Positions 42,665-51,556 of a DNA stretch of 64,000 nucleotides are shown piece after piece; position 1 is the first letter of the stretch, and each line of letters starts with the position of its first letter. Source of the DNA: Bog-950 sp035299425 (lineage in GTDB: Bacteria > Bacteroidota > Bacteroidia > Chitinophagales > LD1); assembly GCA_035299425.1 (NCBI GenBank), contig DATGWP010000206.1, positions 1-64,000 on the forward strand. Direction: 5' to 3'. The position numbers were made by a program, and so were the translations under genes. Below the pieces are notes generated by a model that did not search any database, was not told the origin of the DNA, and saw only the letters and a list, made by a program, of their open reading frames with translations.

Positions 42665-43501
42665 ATGAAAATCGCAAACAAAAAAATACCTTTCTTATTA
42701 ATTATGGCAATTGCTGTTACAGGCTTATTGTCTATAAACGGATGTAAGAAGGAAGAAGACCCTGAACCAAAGAAAACGGTATATACTTTAAAGGTTAAAG
42801 ATGTTTTAGGAGTAAGCGGTACTGCTACATTTACCGAAACAAGTGGAACAGTAACTACCATTACGCTAAAGGTAAACGGCGCATCGGCTACTAACCATCC
42901 GGCACACATACACATGAACTCTGCTGTAGAAGGTGGTAGCATAATATTAAGCTTGAACCCGGTAGATGCCCAAGGAAATAGCGTGACAGAAGTTAGCAAG
43001 TTGGATGATAACACACCTATTAACTATAGCCAGCTTATAGCTTATGATGGTTACCTGAACATACACGAAAGCAGCAGCAGCCTTGGTACCATAATAGGTC
43101 AGGCCGATATTGGTGGCAATGAACTATCGGGTACAGAAAAAAGCTATTCATTGGCTGCAGTTAATGCATCGGGAGTTGATGGTACAGCACTTTTTCAAAA
43201 ACGTAAAAACGGCAATACACTGGTAACTATATCTGCAACCGGTACACTTACCAGCGGGGTACATCCGGCACACATTCACCTGGGCTCTGTAGCAACTATT
43301 GGTGGTGGCCCCGTTACAAAAACTCTGTCAGATGTAGATGGTACAAGCGGAAAAAGCTATACCAATATCCGTACACTCGACAATGGAACACCTATTAACT
43401 ACGACAACTGGATGGTGTATGATGGTTATATTAACCTGCACAACTCACCAACCATATCTACTGTTGTAAGTCAGGGTAATATTGGCAGCAACGCACAATA
43501 A
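42665..43501 (+). CDS. Lipoprotein with two CHRD domains
   Basis: 278 residues from MKIANKKIPFLL; the reading frame upstream to 42605 is not used. The lipobox is LSINGC. Two tandem CHRD-like modules follow: one with TFTETSGTVTTITLKVNGASATNHPAHIHM, and one with ISATGTLTSGVHPAHIHLG. Each carries an AHIH motif and a repeated TPINY....AYDGYLNIH or MVYDGYINLH. CHRD domains bind ligands in chordin-like proteins, but bacterial roles are unknown. The mature protein is likely in the outer membrane. Confidence 0.86.
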   Translation: MKIANKKIPFLLIMAIAVTGLLSINGCKKEEDPEPKKTVYTLKVKDVLGVSGTATFTETSGTVTTITLKVNGASATNHPAHIHMNSAVEGGSIILSLNPVDAQGNSVTEVSKLDDNTPINYSQLIAYDGYLNIHESSSSLGTIIGQADIGGNELSGTEKSYSLAAVNASGVDGTALFQKRKNGNTLVTISATGTLTSGVHPAHIHLGSVATIGGGPVTKTLSDVDGTSGKSYTNIRTLDNGTPINYDNWMVYDGYINLHNSPTISTVVSQGNIGSNAQ

Positions 43502-43524
43502 GATATCTGAACACAAAATTGCAG

Positions 43525-43555
43525 CAGCCCTGGGTTAACTTCCGGGGCTGTTTTT
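43525..43555 (+). terminator. Intrinsic terminator after the CHRD gene
   Basis: CAGCCCTGG and CCGGGGCTG pair (one G-T wobble) around a 7-8 nt loop, then TTTTT. It lies about 24 bp after the stop codon. Confidence 0.82.
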
Positions 43556-43662
43556 GTGTACACACCTTGTCGTTTAAACCAAATACAGACTGTGGCTTGT
43601 TTGCAAAAAGCGATGTAGCGATTATCTTAAACGGGTGATGTAAAGCCGGAAACGGAAAATGT

Positions 43663-43670
43663 TATTTTCG
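43663..43670 (+). promoter_or_regulatory. -7-like box upstream of the histidine kinase gene
   Basis: TATTTTCG is one base off TAnnTTTG and 15 bp before the ATG at 43685. The same variant appears before the cytochrome gene. -33 not evident. Confidence 0.35.
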
Positions 43671-43684
43671 ACCACTCAATTTCC

Positions 43685-46159
43685 ATGGACAAAAATCCAA
43701 TTTCAGAACAGCATTTGCAGGTAACGGGTAGCACCGGTGCCAGCCTCAATATCCCCTTCCGCGATTTAGTGGAAGCGATTAATGAGGGCATTTATTGTGT
43801 AAATGCAGATTCGGAGGTAGTGTACGCCAATGAGCGGTTTTGTAAAAATCTGGGGTACACAATAAACGAAGTTGTGGGTAAGGACATTTTCCAGCTTTTA
43901 TACAATGAGGAGAATATAAAGCTTGCCAAAAATAAATTAGAGTTAAGAAAACGGGGTGTATCTGATAGCTACGATATACAGGTAAAAACCAAAAACGGCA
44001 CCCCTATGTGGGTGCGGATGAGCGGCAAACCACTGATTAATGATAAGGGTGAGTTTATGGGGGCCATAGTGGTAACTGCCAACATTACCCAACAGCGCGA
44101 GCTTGAGCAACAACTGATTGATGCCAAAGAGGACCTGGAATCGAAGGTAATTACCCGTACGCGCCAGCTATCAGAAGCAAATCAAAAACTATCGGAACAG
44201 ATAAAAGAACGCCGGCTGGCTGAAATATCGCTGAAGAACAGCGAAAAGAGGTTCCGCGATATATACTACAACTCGCCCGACGCCATTTATATAGAAAGCC
44301 TGGACGGGGTAATATTGGATGTAAACGAAGCTACCTGCAGGCTGCACCACGCCACACGCGAAGAATTAATAGGCAAAACCATATACGACCTTACACCAGC
44401 CCAGAACCATGCAGGCATAAAGGATAGGCAGCCTAAAATTATAAGCGGCGAAATTACGAAGTTTGAAAGTGCCTGCCTTACGGTTGATGGCGAGGTTTTT
44501 CCAATAGAAGTAAGTGCAGCGCCTATCGAATTTAAAGATAAGCAGGCGCTGCTGATGCACGTGCGCGACATAAGCGACCGTAAGAACCACGAAAAACTAT
44601 TGCAACAGCTAAATACCGACCTTGAAGAAAAAGTAAAGGAACGCACTAAAGAACTACAGGATGAAATAAATGCCAAGGCCTTGGTGCAAAAAGAATTACA
44701 GGGGCAAAAAGATTTCCTTCGTTTAATAATCGACTCTACGCCTAACCTGATATTTGTAAAAGATCAGGATGGAAAATTTTTGCTGGCCAATGAGGCCACT
44801 GCACGTTTTTATCGCATGCAGACTGAAGATATGGAAGGCCACTACGATACCGAGCAGAATTTTACACTGGAGGATTTAAAGGAATTTAAAGAGCAGGACC
44901 GGCAGGTACTCGAAGCCAACAATGAAGTACAATTTCCTGAGCAGGGTTTTGTAAATGCTAAGACTGGCAAAACCATGTGGCTACAAACGGTAAAAAAACC
45001 CATTCTATCGTTTAACGGAAATGATGTACACATATTAGGGGTAGGTACCGATGTAACCGCTATACGCGAAGCTAAAGAGGAACTGCGGAAATCGGAGCAG
45101 CTATACCGCGAAATAGCGCGCAACCTGCCTAAGGCAGCCATGTTTATTTTTGATAAAAACCTGGAGTTTATATTGGCCGAAGGTCCGCTGGTGGGTGTTA
45201 TAAGCAAACCCAAACACGAGATAGAAGGTAAAACTGTTTTACAAACTATCCGCGAAAGCGAACGCGAACGGGCAGAAAAGATTTACCGCAATATACTTGC
45301 CGGCGAAAGCAGCGAAGATGAGCAGGACTTTTTCGGCCGCTCGCTAAAAGTGTATCACATACCCATTCGCGACGAGAAGGGCGAGATAATATACGGTATG
45401 GTAATGGTGTTCGATATTTCCGACCTTAAAGAGGTGCAGGTAGAATTACAAAAGCGCGCCACCTTGCTGGAGCGCAGCAATGAAGAGCTGGAACGCTTTG
45501 CCTATGTAGCATCGCACGATTTGCAAGGGCCGCTGCGCACCATAGCCAGCTACCTGCAATTGCTGGAGATGCGTTACAAAGACAAGCTAGACGCCGAAGC
45601 CTTAGAGTTTATCGATTTTTCGGTGGCCGGTGCCAAGCGCATGCAAACCCTAATACTTGACCTGCTTAACTATTCGCGTATATCATCGGCCCCTAAGCCT
45701 TTTGTAAAAACAGATATAAACGATATTGTAAAAACTGTAGTTAAAAATCTGGGCGCTACAATAAAAGCAACCGGTGCCGAAATAGTATTACCTGCTAACC
45801 TGCCGGTGATACTTGCCGAGCCAAACCAGCTTTACCAGTTGTTTCAAAACCTGATAGATAACGGATTAAAGTTTATTAAAGATAAGCAACCGGTAGTTAC
45901 TATTACCTGCCGCGAGCACGAAAACGAATGGGAGTTTGGCGTGGCCGATAATGGCATTGGTATAAAGCAGGAATTTCAGGACAAAATATTCCAGATTTTT
46001 CAGCGCCTGCATGCTACTACCGAATACCCCGGTACCGGCGTAGGCCTTGCTATCTGCAAAAAAATAGTAGTGCTGCACGGCGGCAGGATCTGGTTTGAAT
46101 CGGAACCGGATAAAGGCACCACCTTTAAATTTACAATAAAGAAAGACCTGGAGAACTAA
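43685..46159 (+). CDS. Multi-PAS sensor histidine kinase, soluble
   Basis: 824 residues with no signal or membrane segment. At least four PAS modules: about 20-140 (NEGIYCVNADSEVVYAN), 200-310 (FRDIYYNSPDAIYIESLDGVILDVNEATCR), 345-470 (LRLIIDSTPNLIFVKDQDGKFLLAN) and 475-590 (REIARNLPKAAMFIFDKNLEFILAEG). Coiled-coil linkers connect them. The HisKA site is FAYVASHDLQGP, with phospho-acceptor His near 611. An HATPase domain follows with NQLYQLFQNLIDNGLKF, DNGIGI and GTGVGLAICKKIV. No receiver domain or adjacent response-regulator gene is visible, so its partner is encoded elsewhere. It senses a cytoplasmic signal. Confidence 0.93.
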   Translation: MDKNPISEQHLQVTGSTGASLNIPFRDLVEAINEGIYCVNADSEVVYANERFCKNLGYTINEVVGKDIFQLLYNEENIKLAKNKLELRKRGVSDSYDIQVKTKNGTPMWVRMSGKPLINDKGEFMGAIVVTANITQQRELEQQLIDAKEDLESKVITRTRQLSEANQKLSEQIKERRLAEISLKNSEKRFRDIYYNSPDAIYIESLDGVILDVNEATCRLHHATREELIGKTIYDLTPAQNHAGIKDRQPKIISGEITKFESACLTVDGEVFPIEVSAAPIEFKDKQALLMHVRDISDRKNHEKLLQQLNTDLEEKVKERTKELQDEINAKALVQKELQGQKDFLRLIIDSTPNLIFVKDQDGKFLLANEATARFYRMQTEDMEGHYDTEQNFTLEDLKEFKEQDRQVLEANNEVQFPEQGFVNAKTGKTMWLQTVKKPILSFNGNDVHILGVGTDVTAIREAKEELRKSEQLYREIARNLPKAAMFIFDKNLEFILAEGPLVGVISKPKHEIEGKTVLQTIRESERERAEKIYRNILAGESSEDEQDFFGRSLKVYHIPIRDEKGEIIYGMVMVFDISDLKEVQVELQKRATLLERSNEELERFAYVASHDLQGPLRTIASYLQLLEMRYKDKLDAEALEFIDFSVAGAKRMQTLILDLLNYSRISSAPKPFVKTDINDIVKTVVKNLGATIKATGAEIVLPANLPVILAEPNQLYQLFQNLIDNGLKFIKDKQPVVTITCREHENEWEFGVADNGIGIKQEFQDKIFQIFQRLHATTEYPGTGVGLAICKKIVVLHGGRIWFESEPDKGTTFKFTIKKDLEN

Positions 46160-46171
46160 CTTCTCACCGAA

Positions 46172-48091
46172 TTAAATCCCGGTAACAACCAATTCTGTTC
46201 GGCGGTTTTTTGCTTTCCCCTCTATGGTAGTGTTAGCGGCTACCGGTTTGGTTGATGCATAGCCTTTGTATGAAATACGCGAAGGGTCTATACTCTTTTC
46301 CAACAAGTAATCGTAAACGCTCTTAGCACGGTTTTCCGATAGTATTTTATTGGCTTCTTCATTACCGCTGTTATCGGTATGGCCACCTATTTCAATTTTC
46401 AACGAAGGATTCTTGCTCAACAGTTTATATACCATTTCCAACTCTGCGTTAGATTCTTCTTTCAATTTGTATTTATCGCTTTCGTAAAATATGTTGTTAA
46501 GCACTACCGATTCACCAACTTTAATTCTACTAAGCGGAATATTAACCTCTACCGGTGTGCCTTCTTTTACATCTTTCAGCGAAATATTGTGCGACCAAAA
46601 TAGATACCCGTCTTTTTGCACCTCAAGGGCGTAGTTCTTTCCGGCAGGTAAAGAAGATAAGAAGTTGCCGTTTATCTTATCGCTGCTAAACGTAGCGTAG
46701 AGTTTGGCCGTTTCTAAATCATACACCTGTATGGTCGACTGTATAGGGTCGCGGTTAGCCGCATCAAAAACAATACCCTTTACATACGATGTAAATGCCG
46801 GACGGTTCTCTGCCGGCATATCAAAAGTGTAAATGTCCATTTGCCCCTTGGTGTCTTTTTGCTCGCTGGCATAGTAAGCTTTAGCCCCATCTGCAGTAAC
46901 AAATATTCCTAATTCATCGCCGGCGGTATTAATAGGATAGCCCAGATTTACCGGTTTGCCCCAGGTGCCATCAGCCTGGCGCTTGCTTACATATATGTCA
47001 AAGTTACCCATGCCTGGCAAGCCCCGCGAACTAAAGTACAGCGTATTGCCATCGGGGTGTAGAAAAGGGCGCATTTCATCATACATAGTATTTACATTAG
47101 CCCCTGCGCTTTGCGGCTGGCTCCAGGTCCCATCGGCATTCAGGTGGCTCACCCATATATCGGTACCACCCTCGCCGTTGGCCCGTATACCCGAATAATA
47201 CATATCTTTTCCATCGGCGCTTATACAGGGTTGTGTTTCGTAGCCCGGTGTATTAATTGGCGCACCCATGTTATTGGCACGCTCCCACAGGTCGCCTACT
47301 TTCCGTGCCATATATATATCGGCGCGGCCCACACCATCGCGCCTGTCGGCACTGGTAAAAAACAAATACTTGCCATTGGGAGAAATGCTCTGTGCTCCTT
47401 CAATATATTCTTCGGTATTGATAGCACTGCTAATACTGCTGGCCGCTGCAAAGCCCGCACTGGTGTTTATACTCACAAAAATGTCTTCATCTTCAAAGCC
47501 ATCGGGGCCAAAACGTCGGGTAAAGTAAAGCATCTTACCATCTACGGTAAGTGATGGCATACTCTCATCAGCTTCTGTATTTACGCCGCTGCCTAAGTTT
47601 ACCGGTTTAAAATCTACCGGGTGTTTCATGGCATCTGCAGCAAAGTCGCAATCCTTTACATTCTTTTCAGCCAACATGCGCGATTCGGCAGGCAGCTTAG
47701 GCAACGACAAATAAGCTACAAAAGCCCCTTTAGCCTTACTATACTCCGACATAGCCAGATAGCATAAACCCAGATTAAAATCCACATCTCCCATGTAGTT
47801 TGCCTGTAGTAATTTTACCTTTTCAAAAGCCCTGATAGCCTCTTCATAATTCTTAAACACCTGGGCATTTAGCTGGCCTATCATTATCCAGGCATCAATA
47901 AAATTGTCCTTTTCTTTAACGGCAAGTTTTAGCAGCGAATCGGCCGATTCAAAATGCTTATAGGCTATATGATTATCGGCACGGCTAAAATACTCCAGCG
48001 CTTTACCCTTGGCAGTTTCTTTAGTAGTAACCTGCGAGAAACCAAAAGCGGCCAGTAACAGTAAAACAGAAAGTAATAGGGGCTTTAGCAT
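46172..48091 (-). CDS. OmpA-family protein with TPR and PD40 propeller (PorE-like layout)
   Basis: 639 residues. The signal peptide MLKPLLLSVLLLLAAFGFSQ lacks a lipobox Cys. TPR helices follow (FKNYEEAIRAFEKVKLLQANYMGDVDFNLGLCYLA), then a WD40-like/PD40 propeller (about 180-420, motif SISPNGKYLFFTSADRRDG, CISADGKDMYYSG). Next is a carboxypeptidase-regulatory-like domain (VKGIVFDAANRDPIQSTIQVYD), and finally an OmpA domain (IGGHTDNSGNEEANKILSENRAKSVYDYLL). The OmpA part would bind peptidoglycan. The same domain order is known in PorE, a T9SS component, but PorE is a lipoprotein, so the equivalence is only suggested. It is 27 bp downstream of queE. Confidence 0.85.
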   Translation of the reverse strand: MLKPLLLSVLLLLAAFGFSQVTTKETAKGKALEYFSRADNHIAYKHFESADSLLKLAVKEKDNFIDAWIMIGQLNAQVFKNYEEAIRAFEKVKLLQANYMGDVDFNLGLCYLAMSEYSKAKGAFVAYLSLPKLPAESRMLAEKNVKDCDFAADAMKHPVDFKPVNLGSGVNTEADESMPSLTVDGKMLYFTRRFGPDGFEDEDIFVSINTSAGFAAASSISSAINTEEYIEGAQSISPNGKYLFFTSADRRDGVGRADIYMARKVGDLWERANNMGAPINTPGYETQPCISADGKDMYYSGIRANGEGGTDIWVSHLNADGTWSQPQSAGANVNTMYDEMRPFLHPDGNTLYFSSRGLPGMGNFDIYVSKRQADGTWGKPVNLGYPINTAGDELGIFVTADGAKAYYASEQKDTKGQMDIYTFDMPAENRPAFTSYVKGIVFDAANRDPIQSTIQVYDLETAKLYATFSSDKINGNFLSSLPAGKNYALEVQKDGYLFWSHNISLKDVKEGTPVEVNIPLSRIKVGESVVLNNIFYESDKYKLKEESNAELEMVYKLLSKNPSLKIEIGGHTDNSGNEEANKILSENRAKSVYDYLLEKSIDPSRISYKGYASTKPVAANTTIEGKAKNRRTELVVTGI

Positions 48092-48118
48092 GTATATCTT
48101 TTGTGTGGTTTATAACTA

Positions 48119-48748
48119 TTAAGGCACATTTAAATACTTATGAATCTGCAGCGATAGTTCCCATTGCTGGTTGTTCTTCACATAGTCTATCATCAACGGC
48201 AAAATCTCTTCTGCATCATCCCACTCTGGTTGCAAAAACAAACGGCATTCCGCGTTTACACCGGCAGCATTCTGCTCGGCCCAACGCAAATCATTGCGGT
48301 GCGCTATCACTACTTTCAATTCATTAGCAGCAGCCAGGCATTCTTTCAAAGGCAACTTAAACCGCTTGGGCGATACGCAAATCCAGTCCCACTCACCGCT
48401 TAGCGGGTAAGCACCCGATGTCTCAATATTTGTACGCACATTTTTTGAATGTAAAACGCGGGTCAATTCGTCCAGATTGTGCATCAATGGCTCGCCGCCG
48501 GTTATTACACAAATTTTAGCACCCGAGGCTACTACCATAGCCACAATATCGTCTACAGAAATCAGTGGATGCTTTCCAGCGTCCCAGCTTTCCTTTACAT
48601 CGCACCAGGGGCAGCCGACATCGCAACCGCCCAGCCGCACAAAGTATGCAGCACTACCCTGGTAGAACCCTTCACCCTGTATGGTGTAAAAGTGCTCCAT
48701 TACAGGTAATGCTATTGCCGGATTTACAGGTGCCTTCACAGGTAGCAA
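48119..48748 (-). CDS. queE: 7-carboxy-7-deazaguanine synthase
   Basis: 209 residues. The radical-SAM cluster ligands are CDVGCPWC (Cys 42, 46, 49), and IQGEGFYQGSAAYFVRLGG and ITGGEPL are QueE hallmarks. The enzyme contracts 6-carboxytetrahydropterin to the deazapurine ring in queuosine synthesis. The longest frame starts with TTG at 48748; no ATG lies near. The GTG at residue 4 or the ATG at residue 17 would be alternatives. No other que gene is adjacent. It is codirectional with the OmpA-family gene. Confidence 0.93.
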   Translation of the reverse strand: MLPVKAPVNPAIALPVMEHFYTIQGEGFYQGSAAYFVRLGGCDVGCPWCDVKESWDAGKHPLISVDDIVAMVVASGAKICVITGGEPLMHNLDELTRVLHSKNVRTNIETSGAYPLSGEWDWICVSPKRFKLPLKECLAAANELKVVIAHRNDLRWAEQNAAGVNAECRLFLQPEWDDAEEILPLMIDYVKNNQQWELSLQIHKYLNVP

Positions 48749-48860
48749 ATTGAAAATAAAATAGGTAAAGCGGGTAAAAGGAATATCAACAAATGAGCAA
48801 CCGTGAATTTAATACACTACAATGGTGTGAATTTAATTAGAACTGGGCTTGTTAAAACGC

Positions 48861-48888
48861 AAAACGGCCCCAATGGGGCCGCATTTTA
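48861..48888. terminator. GC-rich hairpin after the 48908 gene
   Basis: The stem CGGCCCC-AATG-GGGGCCG is flanked by AAAACG-type and CATTTT sequence. On the minus strand it follows the stop at 48908 by about 20 bp and ends in a moderate T-run. Confidence 0.65.
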
Positions 48889-48907
48889 GCGTTTGTATCT
48901 ATTTTGA

Positions 48908-49741
48908 TTAAATGCCTTTTACTGTAGCAACAGGCAACATTGTTTCGGTGCCGTTAGATGTAATCGCCTTTACACGGTAGTAAGTTAAAGCGCTGCTGGT
49001 GTTGTTATCGGTGTAAGTCATGGCTACTTCGCTTTTGCTTACGTTAGATACCATTTCGATTAAGGTAAAGTTCTGACCATCGAAGCTTTTTTCGATGCTA
49101 AACATAGCCACATCTACTTTGCCCGGGTTAGCTACGCTTAATACTACCGAGTTTAACTTTACAGCTGCATCCAGGTTAAGGGCAGTAGCAAGGGTAGTGA
49201 TCGAATTTTCGATAGCGTTACCGTAGAACACGCGAACATCTGAACCAAACTTAGCCGAAGGCGAAGATGATATAGTGTTGTTTACAAAGTAAGCACCACC
49301 GTTACCGGCTGCATTGCCGCCAAAGTTGTAAAAGTTATTACCGGCTACCATGTTGTTGTTGTTAGCAATAGCGCCTTTGTTATCTATATCCAGCATAGCT
49401 TCCATTATAAGGTTGTTGCTGATGTGGCCTTCGTTAACTATTCTTTTGGTTACAGTGTTTCCGTTGTTTACAAACTTACCGTTGCGGGCTACTACCAACT
49501 CCTGCATACCTACCAGGCCTGCACCTTTTTCTACCTGCAGTGTGCCTTCTACTACTATGTTGCTGGTAAGTGTAAGCTGACCGGTTACTATTACTATATC
49601 GTTAGCGCCTATAGTTGAGCCTATGCACTTGCCGCCCCAAACCGCGTTATCCGACCATTTGCCCGAGCCTATCGTGTAGGTCTTTGCATTTACCGCTCCT
49701 AGTATCATCAAGCCTGCAAAAAGTGTAGATATTTTTTTCAT
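48908..49741 (-). CDS. Secreted beta-rich protein, Asn/Gly repeats
   Basis: 277 residues with a signal peptide (MKKISTLFAGLMILGAVNAK). Short residues repeat a pattern such as NNGNTVTKRIVNEGHISNNLI and NKGAIANNNNMVAGNNFYNFGG, which suggests a right-handed beta-helix or stacked sheets. The C-terminus (FSIEKSFDGQNFTLIEMV ... TYYRVKAI) is fibronectin-III-like. It does not end in a T9SS sorting domain. Family not recognised; it could be a periplasmic or surface-associated protein. Flanked by about 270 bp of non-coding AT-rich DNA on its 5' side. Confidence 0.65.
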   Translation of the reverse strand: MKKISTLFAGLMILGAVNAKTYTIGSGKWSDNAVWGGKCIGSTIGANDIVIVTGQLTLTSNIVVEGTLQVEKGAGLVGMQELVVARNGKFVNNGNTVTKRIVNEGHISNNLIMEAMLDIDNKGAIANNNNMVAGNNFYNFGGNAAGNGGAYFVNNTISSSPSAKFGSDVRVFYGNAIENSITTLATALNLDAAVKLNSVVLSVANPGKVDVAMFSIEKSFDGQNFTLIEMVSNVSKSEVAMTYTDNNTSSALTYYRVKAITSNGTETMLPVATVKGI

Positions 49742-50012
49742 GGTATCGCGTGTTATATCTTACTTTACGGGGGTATTTAAAAAAAGGTTACACGTGTTAT
49801 TGACAAACAATTACTTGTTGATACAAAACATTGACTTTCAATAATTTAAATGAATTTTAATAGAAAAACACAAGAATAAACGTGTATTACAAGTTGCGGG
49901 TTTAGCCAAACAATTTGTAACATTTTTTTTGCCTGTTTTTTATGTAAAAAAACAGCGCTTTTGGGGTTTGGTAGTAACAGGTAAAAGCTACGGTTTGTAA
50001 ATTAGATTTTAC

Positions 50013-51350
50013 TTAAAAGCCCCAGAACCCGTTTTTAAAAAGGTAATGCGCCAAGGCAAAAGCGGCTAAGCTGGCAAAAGTATAGCTAAAGAAAACAAAA
50101 CCAGTCACGTAAGAGGAAGTCTTTATGCCATAACGGAACCGAAGTACCGCCATCAGAAAAACTTTATCGAAGGTATAAGCTACAAAAGTGCCCATCGCAA
50201 TACCCGGCAGCCCGATTTTGCCCGCCAGGTAAACACTCAGAGAGACGTTAATGGTAATTTCTAACAAAGAAGATATTAGCAGATACCTGTTGTGTTGTAA
50301 ACCGGTTAGCACGGTTTGCGGAAACAAAAACCGCGGAATGGCTAAAAGCAGGTAGATGTTGAATATAATAGAGCTGTAAATAAAACTATCGCTAAAAGCA
50401 TACTTATATATAACCGGGCTAAGTATCATTAGCACCATTGTTAATGGAAAAAAAATATGCATTAGCCGGGTAGAGCGCGCCTTCAATTCCTCCAGGCCCT
50501 GCTGCAAATTGCCGGATATAACCGGTACCATAGCCGTGCTAAAGGTATTGGCTACTATTAGCAATATAGGTAGTTCTTTAGCCCCATAGCGATAAACGGC
50601 AAAAAACATATCATCAAATTTGGCCTTTACTAGTATGCCATCTATATACTCGGCCGAACCACTGACAAATAAAGAACCGATAAGCGGCAGCGAAACCCGA
50701 ATACCATTTAACTGTATACCAGAATCGAACTTAAACGAGGCAAACCGGCCCAGCAAAAACACGGTAAACAATAACCGGAGCAGGGCTACCACAATTAATC
50801 CATACATGGCATACTCTACCGGGTAGTTGTAATATACCGGTACTACCGCCACGCAAAGCGATAGAAAAGCAACTGAGGCACCATACAGCACAATTTCCGT
50901 CTTCCGGTCATTAAGGTATAGTATGTATTCTGCTACAAACGATGGGTTACTCAATAACAGGTACAGTATGGCAAGCTTTATCAGTTTACCATCACTTTGC
51001 TTATCCAAAAACCCCAAAAGGTTACTTGAGAATACCAGCAAAAGTACACCGGCCAGCAGGCTAAACAAAAAAAGTGTTACAAATGTATTGAACAGCACCG
51101 CCTTCTTCTCCTCCTCTCCTTTTTTAGGATAAATAGAGAGCATAGAGTTGATTAGCCCGCTTACCCAAAAAAAACTTACCATGCCGCTTACCAGCAAAAA
51201 AGTTTCAAAGTGCCCTATTTCGCTTTGTGGCAAACTAAGTTTGGCATAACAAATGCCGATAAGAATAAACGTGCCATACCGTATTAGCTGAAACAATTGA
51301 AGTGACGAAAGACTTGAAAATTTGAACACCGGTAATGGGTTTTGCGCCAA
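50013..51350 (-). CDS. Oligosaccharide flippase/MATE-like membrane protein
   Basis: 445 residues with about twelve predicted helices, as in Wzx/MurJ-like transporters. Representative segments: RYGTFILIGICYAKLSL, FFWVSGLINSMLSIYPKKG, PSFVAEYILYLNDRKTEIVLYG, and a C-terminal FPQTVLTGLQHNRYLLISSLLEITINVSLSVYLAGKIGLPGIAMGTFVAY. The start codon is TTG at 51350; no upstream ATG is in frame before a stop and the first internal Met is far inside. It lies alone, without glycosyltransferases, so the lipid-linked substrate is not known. Confidence 0.82.
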   Translation of the reverse strand: MAQNPLPVFKFSSLSSLQLFQLIRYGTFILIGICYAKLSLPQSEIGHFETFLLVSGMVSFFWVSGLINSMLSIYPKKGEEEKKAVLFNTFVTLFLFSLLAGVLLLVFSSNLLGFLDKQSDGKLIKLAILYLLLSNPSFVAEYILYLNDRKTEIVLYGASVAFLSLCVAVVPVYYNYPVEYAMYGLIVVALLRLLFTVFLLGRFASFKFDSGIQLNGIRVSLPLIGSLFVSGSAEYIDGILVKAKFDDMFFAVYRYGAKELPILLIVANTFSTAMVPVISGNLQQGLEELKARSTRLMHIFFPLTMVLMILSPVIYKYAFSDSFIYSSIIFNIYLLLAIPRFLFPQTVLTGLQHNRYLLISSLLEITINVSLSVYLAGKIGLPGIAMGTFVAYTFDKVFLMAVLRFRYGIKTSSYVTGFVFFSYTFASLAAFALAHYLFKNGFWGF

Positions 51351-51400
51351 AATAATGTAATTATGATATTTGCTGGCTCCATTTTACACTGGCTTTTAGA

Positions 51401-51474
51401 TTCCCCTCCTTCGCTGCAACCGCGGCGGCATTTTAAGGAGGGGTGGCTCGCCGAAGGCTAGACGGGGTGGTGGT
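51401..51474 (+). repeat. REP-like double-hairpin element, copy 3
   Basis: CCCCTCCTT ... AAGGAGGGG frames an inner GCTGC/GCGGC stem. It is followed by TGGCTCGCCGAAGGC and ACGGGGTGGTGGT. Almost all words recur at 13789-13860. It sits between the flippase and the 51557 gene. Confidence 0.75.
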
Positions 51475-51530
51475 GTAGCACGTGTAATTACCAATATGTT
51501 GAAACAATGTACTTCTACACCAATTATTAA

Positions 51531-51538
51531 TAGCTTTG
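51531..51538 (+). promoter_or_regulatory. -7 box upstream of the 51557 gene
   Basis: TAGCTTTG is an exact TAnnTTTG match, placing a transcript start near 51545. It makes the ATG at 51557 the sensible start and rules out the in-frame TTG at 51536, which falls inside the box. A matching -33 is not clear. Confidence 0.5.
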
Positions 51539-51556
51539 AAAACGAAAACCATCAAC

